DNA of 64,000 nt. It comes from Mallotus nudiflorus. Lineage: Eukaryota; Streptophyta; Magnoliopsida; Malpighiales; Euphorbiaceae. Within the stretch, counting starts at the first letter, position 1. Every line of letters starts with the position of its first letter. The stretch lies in assembly GCA_947683625.1 (NCBI GenBank), contig CANTUR010000125.1, positions 4,402,001 to 4,466,000 on the forward strand, read 5' to 3'. Below, in pieces: positions 44,045-55,581 of the stretch. The translations under genes and the position numbers were made by a program. The notes under the pieces were generated by a model. It made no database searches and was not told where the DNA came from. It saw nothing but the letters and a program-made list of their open reading frames with translations.

Positions 44045-45000
44045 GAACTCCTTGCTGAGTTAATACACTATATGCTATATTACATCCAACCCTTCTTGTA
44101 CTAATATTGCCCCCATTGCCTTTTCTTCTAGAGCTAGTTATAGGATCATGGGTTTACATAGCCTTGGTGGTTTAAGTATAAGTGGATTAATAAGATATTC
44201 TTTTATCTTGTCAAAGGCCCTTTTATAGTCATCATTCCACTCTACAAATTGATCTTTTCTCAATAACTTAAAGATTAGGTCATAAATATTAGTAAGCCTT
44301 GCAATGAACATACTAATACATTATAGCCTGCTAATAAACCCTCTCACTTCTTTCTCTATCCTTGATGTTGGCATTTCCTTAATGGTTTTTAGTTTATCTG
44401 GATCCACTTCGATTCCTCTGCTATTGACTATATGCCCCAGCAACTTCCCTAAGGTAACTTTAAAAATGCACTTCTTTGGGTTGAGTTTTAAATTATACTT
44501 CTCAATGCATGCTAAGAATTTGTTCATGCTTTAAAATGGCCCTCTGTTATTTCTGACTTGACCATCATATCATCTACATATACTTCCACTTCCTTATGCA
44601 CCATGTCATGGAAAGAGCGGTGGCTGGCCTTTGATATGTTGCACCTGCATTCTTCAACCTGAAAGGCATAACCTTATAGCAATACATCCCTCATTTTATG
44701 ATGAAAGCTGTCTTAATTTTATCCATGACATCATTATTTGATTATACCAGAGAACCCATCCATGAAGGAGTACATTGCACTTGATGCCACACTATCCACT
44801 ATCACATCAATGTGAGGTAAAGGGAAGTCATCCTTTGGACATACTTTATTTAAATACCTAAAATCAACACACATTCATACTTTACCATCTTTCTTGGGTA
44901 CCGGGACTATATTTGCTGGCCATTATGGATAATCTACTACCTCTAAAAAGTTGGCCTAGATTTGTTTAGCAATTTCTTCTCTTATCTTTTCAGTCCATTG
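44045..45000 (-). pseudogene. Tat reverse transcriptase
   Basis: Minus strand: a LNKVCPKDDFPLPHID block near 44815-44860, YKVMPFRLKNAGATYQR near 44640-44690 (usual MPFGLKNAGATYQR, with Gly changed to Arg), and the catalytic box VEVYVDDMMVKS with YVDD at 44569-44580. Then NPKKCIFKVTLGKLLGHIVN and RGIEVDPDKLKTIKEMP at 44321-44527. KNAGATYQR and VYVDDM are the standard forms in Ogre-like elements. Frameshifts occur near 44530 and 44740 and stops elsewhere. Confidence 0.9.
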
Positions 45001-46024
45001 TAGTCTTAGCATGTGCAATTTCTATTTAACTGGTTTTTTTTTTAGATGAGTTGGAATGTGTAGTTCTATAATGTCCCTGTCTAAACCTAGCATGTCTTTA
45101 TAGGTCTTAGCAAATACTGCCTTTCTTTTTGTTAATATTCTCTTAAAATTTTTCCTCTCTTAAGGAGTTATATCTTATGATATAGAAATGTTCTTTGGAT
45201 TACCATTTGTGCTTATGTTAAATGAATCAAATTGAAATAATGTCAAACATGCATGAACAATCAAAATTATAATGCACAGAACTATTAAGATGCATATCAC
45301 ATAAGCAAGCAAAACCAGCATTTATATCATTGACCAAAGGAAAAACAAAGTTTTCATCCTCATAGAGACTGGACGTTGTTACATCCATTTCTTCATTAAA
45401 AACATTAGAAAAGCTATCACTAATTAGTGTAGCTAAATCCTAGGGTGGCTTCTCTTTAGGTGGCAGACATAGTAACTCTTCAACAATAGCATCCCCTATT
45501 GTTCAAGCTACTTGCTTCATCACTTCTTCTTTGTTGCCCTCAGCTAATTTTTCCATAATTTGGTCCTTGAAAATCTTGAACCCATGAAGATTCTTTTTGC
45601 TAGTGACATTAATAGACTCCTTAGCTCCCAGATAGTACTTGCCCTCTTCTAGCTTGATGAAATTATCACTTAACGGCTCAGCTCTTCCTAGGGGCTTATT
45701 TCTCTTGGCCTTTTTCTTTCTTTCTATTATGTTGGTGGATCTTGTCTCAGCACACCCTAATCCTTTCTTGTCACTTTGACTCTTGAATTCTGGTAACTTA
45801 GGACTTCCTTGCTCATTCTTGCCCAGCCCTTATCCAGGTTGGTAATTCATGCTCTCCATCATTTTTGCAATCCTTGGGTCCATCTCAATCCCATCAAATA
45901 TCCCAGTAATTTGAAAATTGGGAGGAACACACACTTATTTCTATTTTTCTAGTATCGCGGCCATAGTTGTATTGGTTCCTGCTTCGATTGTAGCTATATC
46001 TCCTTCATGAGAGAATTTTATCTT
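45001..46024 (-). other. Linker between protease and RT of the Tat element
   Basis: Decayed pol linker, with scattered Lys-rich coding traces on the minus strand and stops in every frame. A YITPSL--GERK (45160-45185)-like stretch and a KK-PTHLKKKPVK (45025-45050)-like stretch fit the N-terminal extension before the RT. I identify no catalytic motif. Confidence 0.5.
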
Positions 46025-46587
46025 CTAGTGCACAGTTGAAGGTACTCCTCCCAGAGCATGGAACCATGGCCTTCCTAATAATAAAGCATAAGTAACTGGT
46101 ATATCTAGCATGATGAACTCAATGGTTGATTCCACATGTCTTATTTTAACTAAAGCTTGGAATGTCCCTTCCACATTCCTAGTGCTGTCATCATAAGCTT
46201 TGATTATGAGGTTTGAATATGTTAAGTCTTTAGCTTTCAAACCTAAATTAGGTAAGATCTTGAATGGAAATACATAATGGCAAAACCATCATAAACTATT
46301 GCAAAGTTGGTTCTTTTCCCTTTTACTTCAGCTGGGATAAACAATGCCTTGTTATGATTTTTTCCTTGCAAATGTAGCTTATCATCTAAGAAGGTTATCA
46401 GCTTATGTTTCTTTTTTGTAACCTTTGCTATCATAGCCTCAAGTTTGGCTACTGTTTTAATATTCATGTTTAACAGAGCTTTCACCAAAGCTCTTCTATG
46501 GCTGCCTAAGTGTATAAGTAGTTCCCAGATACTGACATTTGCTTTAGCCTTCTTCAATTTTTCTAGAATTAGGTCTTCCTTTTCCAT
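46025..46587 (-). pseudogene. Tat aspartic protease
   Basis: Two adjacent open frames. 46243-46587: ANVSIWELLIHLGSHRRALV, then LITFLDDKLHLQGKNHNKAL and FAIVYDGFAIMYF, which holds the protease triad position (usually VD-GS--N, here YDG). 46025-46240: MKAKDLTYSNLIIKAYDDST, then IEFIMLDIPVTYALLLGRPW and FHALGGVPSTVH, the conserved F-V-DI---Y--LLGRPWIH--GA--STLH end. The pattern is diagnostic of Tat/Ogre protease. A frame change separates the two parts at about 46240. Confidence 0.9.
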
Positions 46588-47262
46588 TTCTTCTATTTCT
46601 GCATCATTTGTCTCCTATTTTTTTGTAACTATCTCAAACTTCTTCTCTGCTACCTTGTAATTCCTCCCATTTCTAGTGACATAATTCACTTTCGGGTCAT
46701 TGCTCTACACATCCAGACTAGTGGGACTCTCTTCATTAGAGTCATACCAGATGTCTATAGCTCTGTTGATTCTGTCCCTTTTTCTATCCTTCCATATTTC
46801 TATTATGCACATTTCCTTTCCCTCCATGATAAGCTTTTTCAGATTTGCTCTCAATAATTCCTCAATCCCCTATTCGAGAGTTAGAGATTCCTTCTCTCCT
46901 TTCACTGGCCCATCACTAAATTCATCACCTTATCCTAAGGGCACAATCCCCTCAAAAGGTATATCATTGGAAGCATGCTTTAAATAGATCACCTTATAAT
47001 AAAATTTCCTTAAGGGCTACCTTAATAAATCCTCAACTCCTGGTTGTTCTGGGGTTTTGGATTCTTTCTCATTATTGAACTCATCACCCCATCCTAAGGG
47101 CATAATTGATTCAATTGGGATATTTGAATAGGGTGGTTTGGAATAGAACACCTTATAGTTAAATTTTCCTAAGGGCTGCCCTAGTAAATTCTCAACTCCT
47201 ATAGAGGCATCAAGAGATTCTCCATTAGCTGTAAGGTTTAGGTTTTCAAAGGAGTTTAGCAC
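46588..47262 (-). pseudogene. Tat gag-to-protease linker with duplicated module
   Basis: 47017-47262 is open: GVENLLGQPLGKFNYKVFY then IPIESIMPLGWGDEF, homologous to the ORF at 14578-14892 in the pol-less element. A second copy of the same module follows with stops (about 46880-47035): LRKFYYKVIYLKHASNDIPF and EGIVPLG-GDEF. So the module is tandemly duplicated here. Downstream comes an acidic, Lys/Glu-rich stretch (46600-46860) leading into the protease. The function of the module is unknown. Confidence 0.7.
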
Positions 47263-47499
47263 TTGTTATTCACTCACTCCTGAGTTAATTATCATGGTGG
47301 CTGGTGGTGGGACATTTTGATAGTTAAGGAAAGGATTATTTCTAGTGTTTATGTTGGGGTTACATTTTTTAGGGTCTATGATCTTTTCAGAGTCTATTAG
47401 GTTTTGGATCTCGTGTTTGAGGTGAATACATGTGTCTATGGAGTAGCCAACTACTTTATGAAACTTGTAGTAGCTATTGGGGTCATAGCCTAGGACATT

Positions 47500-48578
47500 C
47501 GAGTTAGGTGGTTTGGAAAAGATTAAAGGTCAGAGTAAGCCTCTCTGGACCAATCGTTCTAAGACTTTAGAGAGAGGTTAGTTAAAGTTGGAGAATCTTC
47601 AAGGTTACTAAACTATGCACACCTCCATAGCTTGACTAGTACTTCCCTATTGTGTGCCCTTGATTAGGTAGTTTTGGGTTCTAGTGCCTTTAAAGCTTCT
47701 TTTTTTTGTCATTCTCAATCTCTTCTGTTTGCAGACCATCATCATATAGGTCTATGAAAGTTGTGGGATTCATCGTCTGTAACCTTTCGACCAGATTGGG
47801 TGACACATTTTGAACTATCATCCTAACTTGATCTTTCCCAGCCAGCTTATTCTTCATTAACCCTACTTTATTCATGAATCTAGTAAGGAAATCAAAGAAA
47901 GATTCATTGGGTTTCTACTTTTTTAGTTCTAGATCTCTGATGGACACTTCAAACCTAGTATTATAATTATACTATTTTAAAAAGGCAGTATATAGTTCTT
48001 TCGAGTCTGTTTTCATAGATTTTTCTAGTTCATGATACTAGTTTATAGCCATTCCCTATAAGGATAACACAAATAACTTAGTGATCACTGCTAATGGTGC
48101 TTTAGTAGTACTCATGGTTGTTGTGTACTGGTTGGGATGAATCCTCAGATCTCCTCTCCTATCAAATTTGTACAACTATGGCATTTTGAACTTATCATGG
48201 AACCTATCATCTTCTATTTGTAGCATATCATCGAAGTCAAATGAATACCCCATGCCTTGTCCCCTGATGGGCTCTTCCATCCTGGACATCTTTTGGGTTA
48301 ATGCTCGCATCTACATGGACTTATGGTCTCATACCAGTTCAAGTGATTTTCTCTTTGCCTTTTTTTATCATGTAGTTCTCAATATCCTCAAGTTGCACAT
48401 TGATAACAAGTGGGTTTCTAGCAATAGGTTGCCTCCTAGCATTGTTGGCAATAGGTGGAGCATCCATAACAGGTGGGACAACAACAGTAGCAGGTGGTGG
48501 TATGACAGCAGTAGGTTGCATTAATCCAAATAGTGCTTGTCTTAGCTCATCTTGCATCATAGCCCTCATGTCTTCCAT
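47500..48578 (-). pseudogene. Tat gag
   Basis: It starts MEDMRAMMQDELRQALFGLM at 48578 and has a Pro/Val-rich linker, then QLEDIENYMIKKGKEK. After a stop and frame change it reads GMGYSFDFDDMLQIEDD (48190-48245), the capsid start YKFDRRGDLRIHPNQYTTTM, and WYHELEKSMKT. 47690-47990 holds NTRFEVSIRDLELKK, FFDFLTRFMNKVGLMKNKLA, KDQVRMIVQNVSPNLVERLQ and DLYDDGLQTEEIENDKKKK. Each block has a counterpart in the element at 13211-14280. The region 47263-47500 is a decayed C-terminal part with a zinc-knuckle-like CHFHKV/HLKHEI context. Confidence 0.88.
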
Positions 48579-49660
48579 TAGAGCTTCCTTGACATCTTCT
48601 AAGGTCTGGTTCCCTTACTGTTGTTCCATTTATTCAGATTCGAGTGAAGTTGGTTCAGCTTTTAAGTGGGTTGATAAGGCTTCTTTCTAGTCTATCTAGT
48701 TTGTTCAGGATTTTCTTTGCTAAGGTTTTAGAGCTCTGACTCATCCTTTTTAGTCTACCACCTTTCCATCCCTAAATACCAGAAAACCTCAGTGAATCTA
48801 TGATGGTTGCAAGATAAGGTGCTAGCGTGATGAATGAGATGCATGTATGCATAGTGCATGTGCTATGCAACAAGTAGCAAGTATCAATCAAGTGTATAAC
48901 ATACATCCTTCCAGCCTTATTCCTCCCACACTCATGTTTAATGGCGAGTCTCTTATCCTAGGATTTTTTTTCTTAGTCATAATATCAATGGGGGATATCA
49001 GGGACTGATGCACATGCTAGATCCTTTTTAAAGAAGTGAAGCATAGAAACAACATTTCTAGGTATAAAGGTCTAGCCCAATCTTTATTACCCCAAGAGGC
49101 TTCAAAAGTATGGGCCTGGATATTTATAGATAGAAACACTCATGGCAATAATCATAGAAATAATATTTCTAAGTATAAAGGTCTAGCCCAATCTTTATTA
49201 CCCCAAAGGGATTCAAAAGTATAGCCTGAATTTTTATAGATAGAAATAACTCATGAAAAAAATCATACAAACAAATTTTGGTAGATTCTAGGGGAAGTAA
49301 CTAAGCCATTATATGTGGTTAGAGTCTAGTGAAAAGTCATGGTTCCCTTAGTAAGATGCCGTCCTTTAGGACTTGAGTTACAGGCCAAGGTCAGTGGGGC
49401 CCGACATCCTTTTCAAATTCAAGAGAAGGCTACCCCTTTGAGGACTTGGGTTACAGACTCTGGTCAGATGAGCCCGGTAATCTCTCTTGAATCGAGCTAA
49501 GACTAAGAGTGATGATTAGCCAATTTAGAACTCCATAAAGCTAGTGGAATCATGGAATCCTAAACTAATGGCTAATAGGGACATGCAGAATGAATGCAAG
49601 AATAAAATAATAATTAATAAAATAACTCTAAAGAACATAAGTAGATCAATATCTATTATT
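48579..49660 (-). other. 5' leader of the Tat element with tandem duplication
   Basis: Non-coding. Two copies of an about 107-bp segment lie at 49039-49149 and 49150-49257, sharing ATAAAGGTCTAGCCCAATCT and TTTATTACCCCAA. Further left (49321-49500) are two related CCTTTGAGGACTTGGGTTACAG-like blocks. The homologous leader of the other element (12316-13210) has only traces of these. Confidence 0.7.
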
Positions 49661-49676
49661 CTCAATGGAGTCACCA
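49661..49676 (-). other. Primer binding site, Tat type
   Basis: The minus strand reads TGGTGACTCCATTGAG, one base inside the LTR. It shares TGGTGACTCC with the PBS at 12299-12315. Confidence 0.65.
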
Positions 49677-51201
49677 CTATAGACAATGGGGTTTAGTGCG
49701 TGCCTAAGATTTTAGCAATCACGATACTGTTTAGGCTCAAGGCCCTAGGGAACACACTACTATATCACAAAGTTATAGTGTGGAGATGAGGAGTTACCAC
49801 CCAAGGTAATAACTGGGAAAAATCGAAAGTTGGTATTCGATTCTCTAAAAGAAAGCTTACACTACAACCAAGAGATGTTAGGAATGGAATACTAACTTAT
49901 TTCAGTCTTGTGTTCATTTAGATTTACTTTATGAATTACTATTTCATTCTCTAATTACATAAAATTTTATTTAAACCTTAATTAAACATCCATATAACCC
50001 AAAAAAGGCAACAGGTCATAAAATCACATGTAAAAAATGCATACAAAAAGGTAGTGCCCCTATGTCCAAACTAGGTTAATTTTAAAAGTTAGCTAATTCT
50101 ACATTTTTATTCGGAAGTGAAATGGACTAAATGTGGACTTACATGTTAATAAACAAGTTTAAGTCTATTTATTTAATTTTAACTAAAAATGGGCCTATAG
50201 TCTATGAATTTAAAGAATGGAATTAATTAGTGGACCTAATTCTAACCTGATTTTAATTTAAATGAAAAATGGGTCTAGGTCTATTTGTTTTAAAAGAAAT
50301 GAATTAATGCGTTGAGCTAAATCTAAATAAATTTTAATTAACTAGAAAATGGGCTTAAAGTCTAAATTAATTTTAAAAGAAATAAAAAATGCATTATTGG
50401 GCTAAGCTAAATCTAAATTGATTTTATTAATTAAAAAGGGCCTAAATCTAATTAACCTAAAATGGGCCTACATTGGTTTTAATTAAATTAAACCCTAAAG
50501 CTAATTTAAGTATATTGATTAAGTGGGTTTAGACCTAATGTGGGCTTGGGGCCCAAAGAACTAAAAGATCCAAAAACGAAACCAAACAGAAAAAAATCAT
50601 AACAAAATCATATCAAATATAGGATTTATGTGATTTTCTAAAAAAACTCTAAGTCAATTTACAAGCAGCCCTAAATTAATCTAAAACTACCATTAATTTT
50701 AATTGATTTTTACCCAATTGAACATAAATTACTAATCAATTTTAGTGCAAAAAATATAAAATTCTACTATTTCCCACTATTGGGGCTATTACAAACTACT
50801 GTGCAAAAATTGAAATCAAATTAATTATAATCTAAAATAAAAGAAAATTAAAGGAACAGAGAAATCATAAATCCTAAATCCTATAAGGGTTTTATAGATC
50901 TTAGTCCGTGGTATTCCATGGATTCTTTCAATAATAACTGCTAAAATTTCATATCACCACTTTCATCTCCAGATTGTCATAGAACATCAATCAAAACAAA
51001 AAAAAATAAAAAATTAATCATTAAGGAATCAAATAAAAAATAAAACAAAGAAATCAAATCAAAACAAAAGAGGAAAAAGTAGGGTAGAAGATGTTGTGCA
51101 AATGTTATTTGAATGCCCCTCTGATTTGGATTGTCACCATTTTGAGGTTGACTCTGTTGTTTATTTTTCTTAATTCTCTGGACTAAAAGCAAAGAACGTA
51201 T

Positions 51202-51211
51202 CTTTTTATAG
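51202..51211 (-). promoter_or_regulatory. TATA box of the Tat LTR
   Basis: The minus strand reads CTATAAAAAG, at a place comparable to 10679-10685 in the related LTR. It is followed downstream by a different, less purine-rich leader. Confidence 0.5.
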
Positions 51212-51612
51212 CAGCTAATTAGAGTTTTTATTCTCTTTGGTTTTTTCAGCTATTTCTTTCTCTCTTCTTTCTTTTTTTACAGACTTTCTCTTGGCTTTTC
51301 AGCTCTTTCTCACCTCTCTCTCGCTCGCCAACCCTCTTCATAGCCTTCATTCTAGCTTTTTAAAGCCATACCCAACCACTTCAGTTCTTGTGATCATGCA
51401 GGGAGTTGGGTGATCATGCAGGAAGTTGCATGATAGTTGGGAATGAGATTATAAGCATTTTATTTTTTGAACTTTCAAAATCAGGATAATGAGATGATAA
51501 GTGATAGGATTTTGAAAAACTAAAAACTCACACACTATCCTGGACTAATAAAAATTAAAAAATGATAAAATCAGTGTAAACAAATCGTGTAAAAAACACT
51601 TTTTAGTGAGAA

Positions 51613-51749
51613 TCGACATTACAGAATGCCAATTTTCACCTATAATGATGACTGGCATTACGTAATGTTAGTCGGCATTATGTGATGCTAGTCAGCATTA
51701 TGTGATGCCGATCGACATTACACAATGCTGGTTGGCATTAAATGCCGGC
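51613..51749 (-). repeat. 20-22-bp palindromic tandem repeats in the Tat LTR
   Basis: About five to six units: GACATTACAGAATGCC, then GGCATTACGTAATGTT, GGCATTATGTGATGCT, AGCATTATGTGATGCC, GACATTACACAATGCT and GGCATTAAATGCC, separated by AGTC/GATC/GGTT. Each is a short near-palindrome. They occupy the same LTR position as the GAATTA..TAATTC units of the other element. Confidence 0.85.
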
Positions 51750-51982
51750 TAAACAAAATTAATTTGAATTTTTTTATTTAAAAAGAAAGGTCCTCGGAAG
51801 TTTCTAATTTTTATAATCAAATCCCTAAAAAACCAATTTTTCAATTAAGTTTACAAAAACATTGCAATTTAGTTCTTTAAATCGCGAAACTCGACACTAA
51901 ATATCAATTCTCAATTAGATTTTAATTATAGGGGCTTTCATCACATATGTAAACAATTGCATCCCGAAATTGGGTGCTTACA

Positions 51983-53331
51983 GGTGGTGATGCAACTTTT
52001 GTTTCAATTTACAAGCAAATTAATCAAAGAAATTTGTTTTGAAGTAATTTAATGAGAAGGTCATCAAAACATGAGTCAGGGTTGAATGGTCTAGATTCTA
52101 GGTTAGGGCGACTAACTTGATTTTGGTAAGCTAAAAGTCTTGATTAAAATAGTAACATACCTGGAAAAAAAATAACTAGCTAGTCTTCTTAATGATGTTG
52201 ATGTCCTAAGCCTTTACTTGTATTGATTAAAACAGGTAATATACTTGGCCTTTCTTAGAAAATTGTGGGCTTGACCAAATTTATCAAATCAAAACTGACC
52301 ATTCAAATTGAAGGAATAATTAAAAGGTTTTGAGAATAGGCAACCGAAGATAGGTGGGAATAAAAATGAAAAATGTGATGACTCGAAAGCAGATTTTGAT
52401 ACTTTTGCTTGGCAGGTGGTCTAATTACCAAAAAAATTTGATTTTTTTTTTTTCATTTGATGCCTTTGGTACCTAATAGTCACAAGAGTGCTTACTATTT
52501 TGGAATTGAGTTACGTGGACTTATAAGTGATCATGTAATTCTTTGGCTAGCTCATAGTCCCGGTGCTTCTAGTTTAACTACATTTTTTTTATCAAATTGG
52601 TATTTATATGCATCATATCATTGATAAATGATTCTCTTTTCTTTTATTTAATTCTTCGACGGATAAAACAACTTTTGTTTTTCTATTTGATTACAAAAGA
52701 GTTGTCCTATAGCCGCATTTGATATACCATTTTTTATTTAATTGTGATTAAAATTTTAAATAAATGAAAAATTAATCACATTTAAAAAATTTACTGAACG
52801 TGATTAATTTTTATTTAATCAATATTTCAATAGTGATATATTTGTCTATTAAATAATAGAAGTATGGAGAAACAAAAGTCACAAATTACATCCCATCACT
52901 TTATTCATACCTGCACAACATTTAACCATACATTTATCAATTTTTTTTTCAATATGTAGAAAACTAATTTTACCACTTTTGAATAGGGTTATATTTAAAT
53001 ATGAATGTGAGAATAGCACACGTTTGTCTCCAAAATTTCACTATTTCAAAATTTAAGCCGACAAATTTTAATAGAAACAACTGTTAATATACTTATTTTT
53101 AGACAATTTTTTAAAATTTATATAACTGCTTAACATGTTTTATGTGTTGTCTTTTTGGGCGATAAAGTTGGATTTTATGTGTGGTTATGCATATATGTAG
53201 GTCCGCTGATATTCAATTATAAGGAATCCAAATACAAAAAAGTTCCTGTTCTTGAACTGAACCCATATTAGTAGACAAAGGTAACAAATTAATTCTCATA
53301 ATATCTTTCTCGAAAATAATTATGGTGTGTC
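51983..53331. other. Gene-free stretch, nothing assignable
   Basis: AT-rich DNA between the Tat LTR and the (AAT)n run. I found no domain in six frames, no LTR ends and no RNA gene. 52740-52830 contains weak inverted TGATTAA-rich repeats. It may be original flanking DNA or an unrecognised old repeat. Confidence 0.5.
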
Positions 53332-53376
<45 letters not shown>

Positions 53377-53407
53377 GATAATAATAATAATAATAATAAT
53401 AGTAATA

Positions 53408-53442
<35 letters not shown>

Positions 53443-53459
53443 ACTAATAATAATACTAA
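53332..53459. repeat. (AAT)n microsatellite
   Basis: About 128 bp of AAT/ATA repeat with a few interruptions (ACG, AGT, ACT). The copia LTR start TGTTAGTG follows directly, so the copia element appears to have inserted at the end of this microsatellite. Confidence 0.95.
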
Positions 53460-53934
53460 TGTTAGTGATACAATATTGATGCGATTTTGCAAGTATAAGG
53501 GTCAAGTTATAGAATTGGATTGTAAGTCTAGATATTGATCCCACAGGGAAGAGGATAAGTACTAGTTCGCTTGATTTATGTACTTGTCTAAATAGGTCAA
53601 TTGTTTGTTGTAAAGCAATTAAAATTAAAACTAAATTATTTTTTCTGAAGAATAAGTAGTGTATAATATGTCCTAGAGTTTCTCTTTTCGCCTGGATTTG
53701 TATTGACTCAAAATCTAATTTATATAATCTCTCTCATAGTCATGTTTAAGATGCTAATGCTATGATTCTCATAAATCTCTCTTGAGCATTTACAAGGTAA
53801 GCTTATTATTTGAAGTATTGATTCGAATAATGGGACTCTCGCCTCACAAAAATCTAATCAATAGATCCACAAAAAACTTGAACTCTACATGTAAAAATGA
53901 AATAATAATAATAATAATGTTAGTGATACAATAT
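53460..53934. repeat. Tandemly duplicated LTR junction
   Basis: The 17-bp copia LTR start (TGTTAGTGATACAATAT) occurs at 53460-53476 and again at 53918-53934. Between them lies a partial copy (53477 to about 53900) of the first about 424 bp of the Athila LTR, and a short AAT run. So microsatellite end, copia LTR start and Athila LTR end were duplicated together after the Athila insertion. Confidence 0.85.
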
Positions 53935-55581
53935 TGATGCGATTTCGCAAGTATAAGGGTCAAGTTATAAAATTGGACTATAAGTCCAGATATGAATCCC
54001 ATAGGGAAGAGGATAAGTACTAGTTCACTTGATTTATGTACTTGTCTAAACATATCAATTTTTTTGTTGTAAAACAATTAAAATTAAAAACTAAATTATT
54101 TTTCTGAAGAATAAGCAGTGTATAATATGTACTAGAGTTTCTCTTTTCACCTGGATCTGTATTAACTCAAAATCTAATTTATATAATCTCTCTCATAGTC
54201 ATGTTTAAGATGCTACTGCTATGATTCTAATAAATCTCTTTCAAGCATTTACAATGTGAGCTTATTATTTGAAGTATTGATTTGAATAATGGGACTCTCG
54301 CCTCACAAAAATATAATCAATAAATCCATAACAAACTTGAACTTTAATGGTAAAAATGCAATATTAACTCTTAACCAGTATCTCTACTAAAATTAAAATT
54401 TAATAGTTTTGATTTAGATCCCTAAATGTAAATCTCCTAAATGTAAAATTTAATAGTTTTATTCTCAATATACCAACATAAATAATTGAATATTCATGAA
54501 GCATAAGAATAAAAACCATAAATATAACATGAACTGAGATTATATTTAAAAAGAAATATGAGTTCAATACATCTCCAAGTTACTCAGATAACTCTAGCAC
54601 AAAATGAGATTAAGCTACCATGTTCATACAGATAAGAAAAAAATAATTAACAGACGTAGCAAACATAATCAAAATACAAAATGAGAAAAGAGAGAATCCT
54701 TAATCCTTGACAATATAGCATCAGATTGCTTCACTGCCTACTTGTTCTCTGATGCAGATGAATGAGCTTCACTCTCTGTCTTCTCTATAATTCTTTCTCT
54801 ATTTATTCTTTATTTTTCTCTGTCTCTTCGTAGTTCTCTTTCTATAATTCTTTATTTTCTTCCTTGGCTTCTATGTGAGTTTATGATGCTCTTATATCCT
54901 CAGAAATTAGGGGTGCATATGTTGCATGCGTGCTTTGGGTAGAATTTCCTTAAATGTCTAAGCATGGCCATGCAAATCCAAAATTGGGCTTGCATGGTTG
55001 TGCATGTACAAATGAATTCTTTAGCCCGACCGTGTAGTTTTCTTTGCAGTGCATGACATGGTCGTGTTGTGCCTTGCACGACCATGCTCTTTTACTTGCA
55101 ATTTTTAGCATGGCCATGTGTTACCTTGCACGACCGTGCTTTTTTTCTTATAATTTTTGGCATGGCCATGTTAGGCATTGCATGGCCATGCACTTTCTTC
55201 CACAAATGTTGGCACAACCGTGCTTAGCATTGCATGGTTGTGCATGATTAATGCACATTCATGTTACTTTCTTTGACTTTTCTTTTTCTTGATCTTTGAC
55301 TTTTCTAAATAGTTATGATGCATATTACACACCTATGTATTTTAATTTCTACAAACAAAATAAAAACTCAGTGAGAAGAATACAAAAATTTAACATAAAA
55401 TATAAAACTCCTAATTTATTTAATTAATAAATGATTTTGTCTCTATTTTATGTAAATGTCCTAATATTTTCTAAATGCTAATTCTATTAGTTATTATATA
55501 GAAAATGGAAATTATGCACCTAAAATGAGATATTATTAAATTAAAGTGATTCTAATTTTTAATAAGAAAATGCAATTATCA
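53935..55581 (-). repeat. Athila-like 3' LTR
   Basis: From TGATGCGATTTCGC (53935) to CAATTATCA (55581). Length is 1647 bp. It aligns end to end with 61634-63360, with an internal deletion of about 70 bp near 54430-54480 (where the 5' copy has an extra CTCCTCTCGGTCTCAATA-type segment). A hairpin-rich repeat lies at 54960-55250. Confidence 0.92.
54960..55250 (-). repeat. Hairpin-rich repeats in the Athila-like 3' LTR
   Basis: Successive units of about 50-60 bp rich in GCATGGCCATGC/GCACGACCGTGC. Arms pair within units: CATGGTCGTG with CACGACCATG (55057-55066 and 55077-55086), CATGGCCATG with CATGGCCATG (55161-55170 and 55181-55190), GCACAACCGTGC with GCATGGTTGTGC (55212-55223 and 55232-55243). 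The homologous array of the 5' LTR is at 62715-63040. Confidence 0.8.

Larger units (their letters stand above)
39431..51982 (-). mobile_element. Tat-lineage Ty3 element with pol, 3'-truncated
   Basis: Minus-strand element: 5' LTR (49678-51982), PBS, leader, gag, linker module, protease, RT, RNase H, second RNase H, integrase, 3' untranslated block. It also seems to hold an antisense ORF further downstream (39600-40560). Two RNase H-like domains and extra ORFs placed antisense after pol are known traits of the Tat lineage (Ogre, Grande and relatives). Its 3' LTR is missing: the sequence changes to copia near 39430. A 406-bp plastid insert interrupts pol at 42868-43273. It is broken by many stops. 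It is the pol-bearing relative of the element at 10203-21628. Confidence 0.83.
49678..51982 (-). repeat. Tat 5' LTR
   Basis: On the minus strand it starts TGTAAGCACCCAATTTCGGG (51982) and ends CCATTGTCTATA (49678). Length is 2305 bp. It is homologous along its length to the LTRs at 10203 and 19587: start, palindromic repeats, TATA region, the GAACACAAGACTGAAATAAG-type segment near 49900 and the end. The outer flank (51983 on) is different DNA. No second LTR exists in the window, so the target duplication cannot be checked. Confidence 0.88.

Noticed and set aside
51983..53331. Low-copy host gene fragment
   Set aside because: Six-frame reading showed no conserved block, splice pattern or domain.
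53289..53544. Poly-Leu and poly-Ile membrane peptides
   Set aside because: Translations of the (AAT)n microsatellite in two frames.
55044..55247. Cys/His/Ala-rich small protein (also 62722-62931, 62795-63025, 54900-55085)
   Set aside because: The frames run across the hairpin-rich LTR repeats on both strands, and the residue pattern comes from the GCATGGCCATGC-type repeat.
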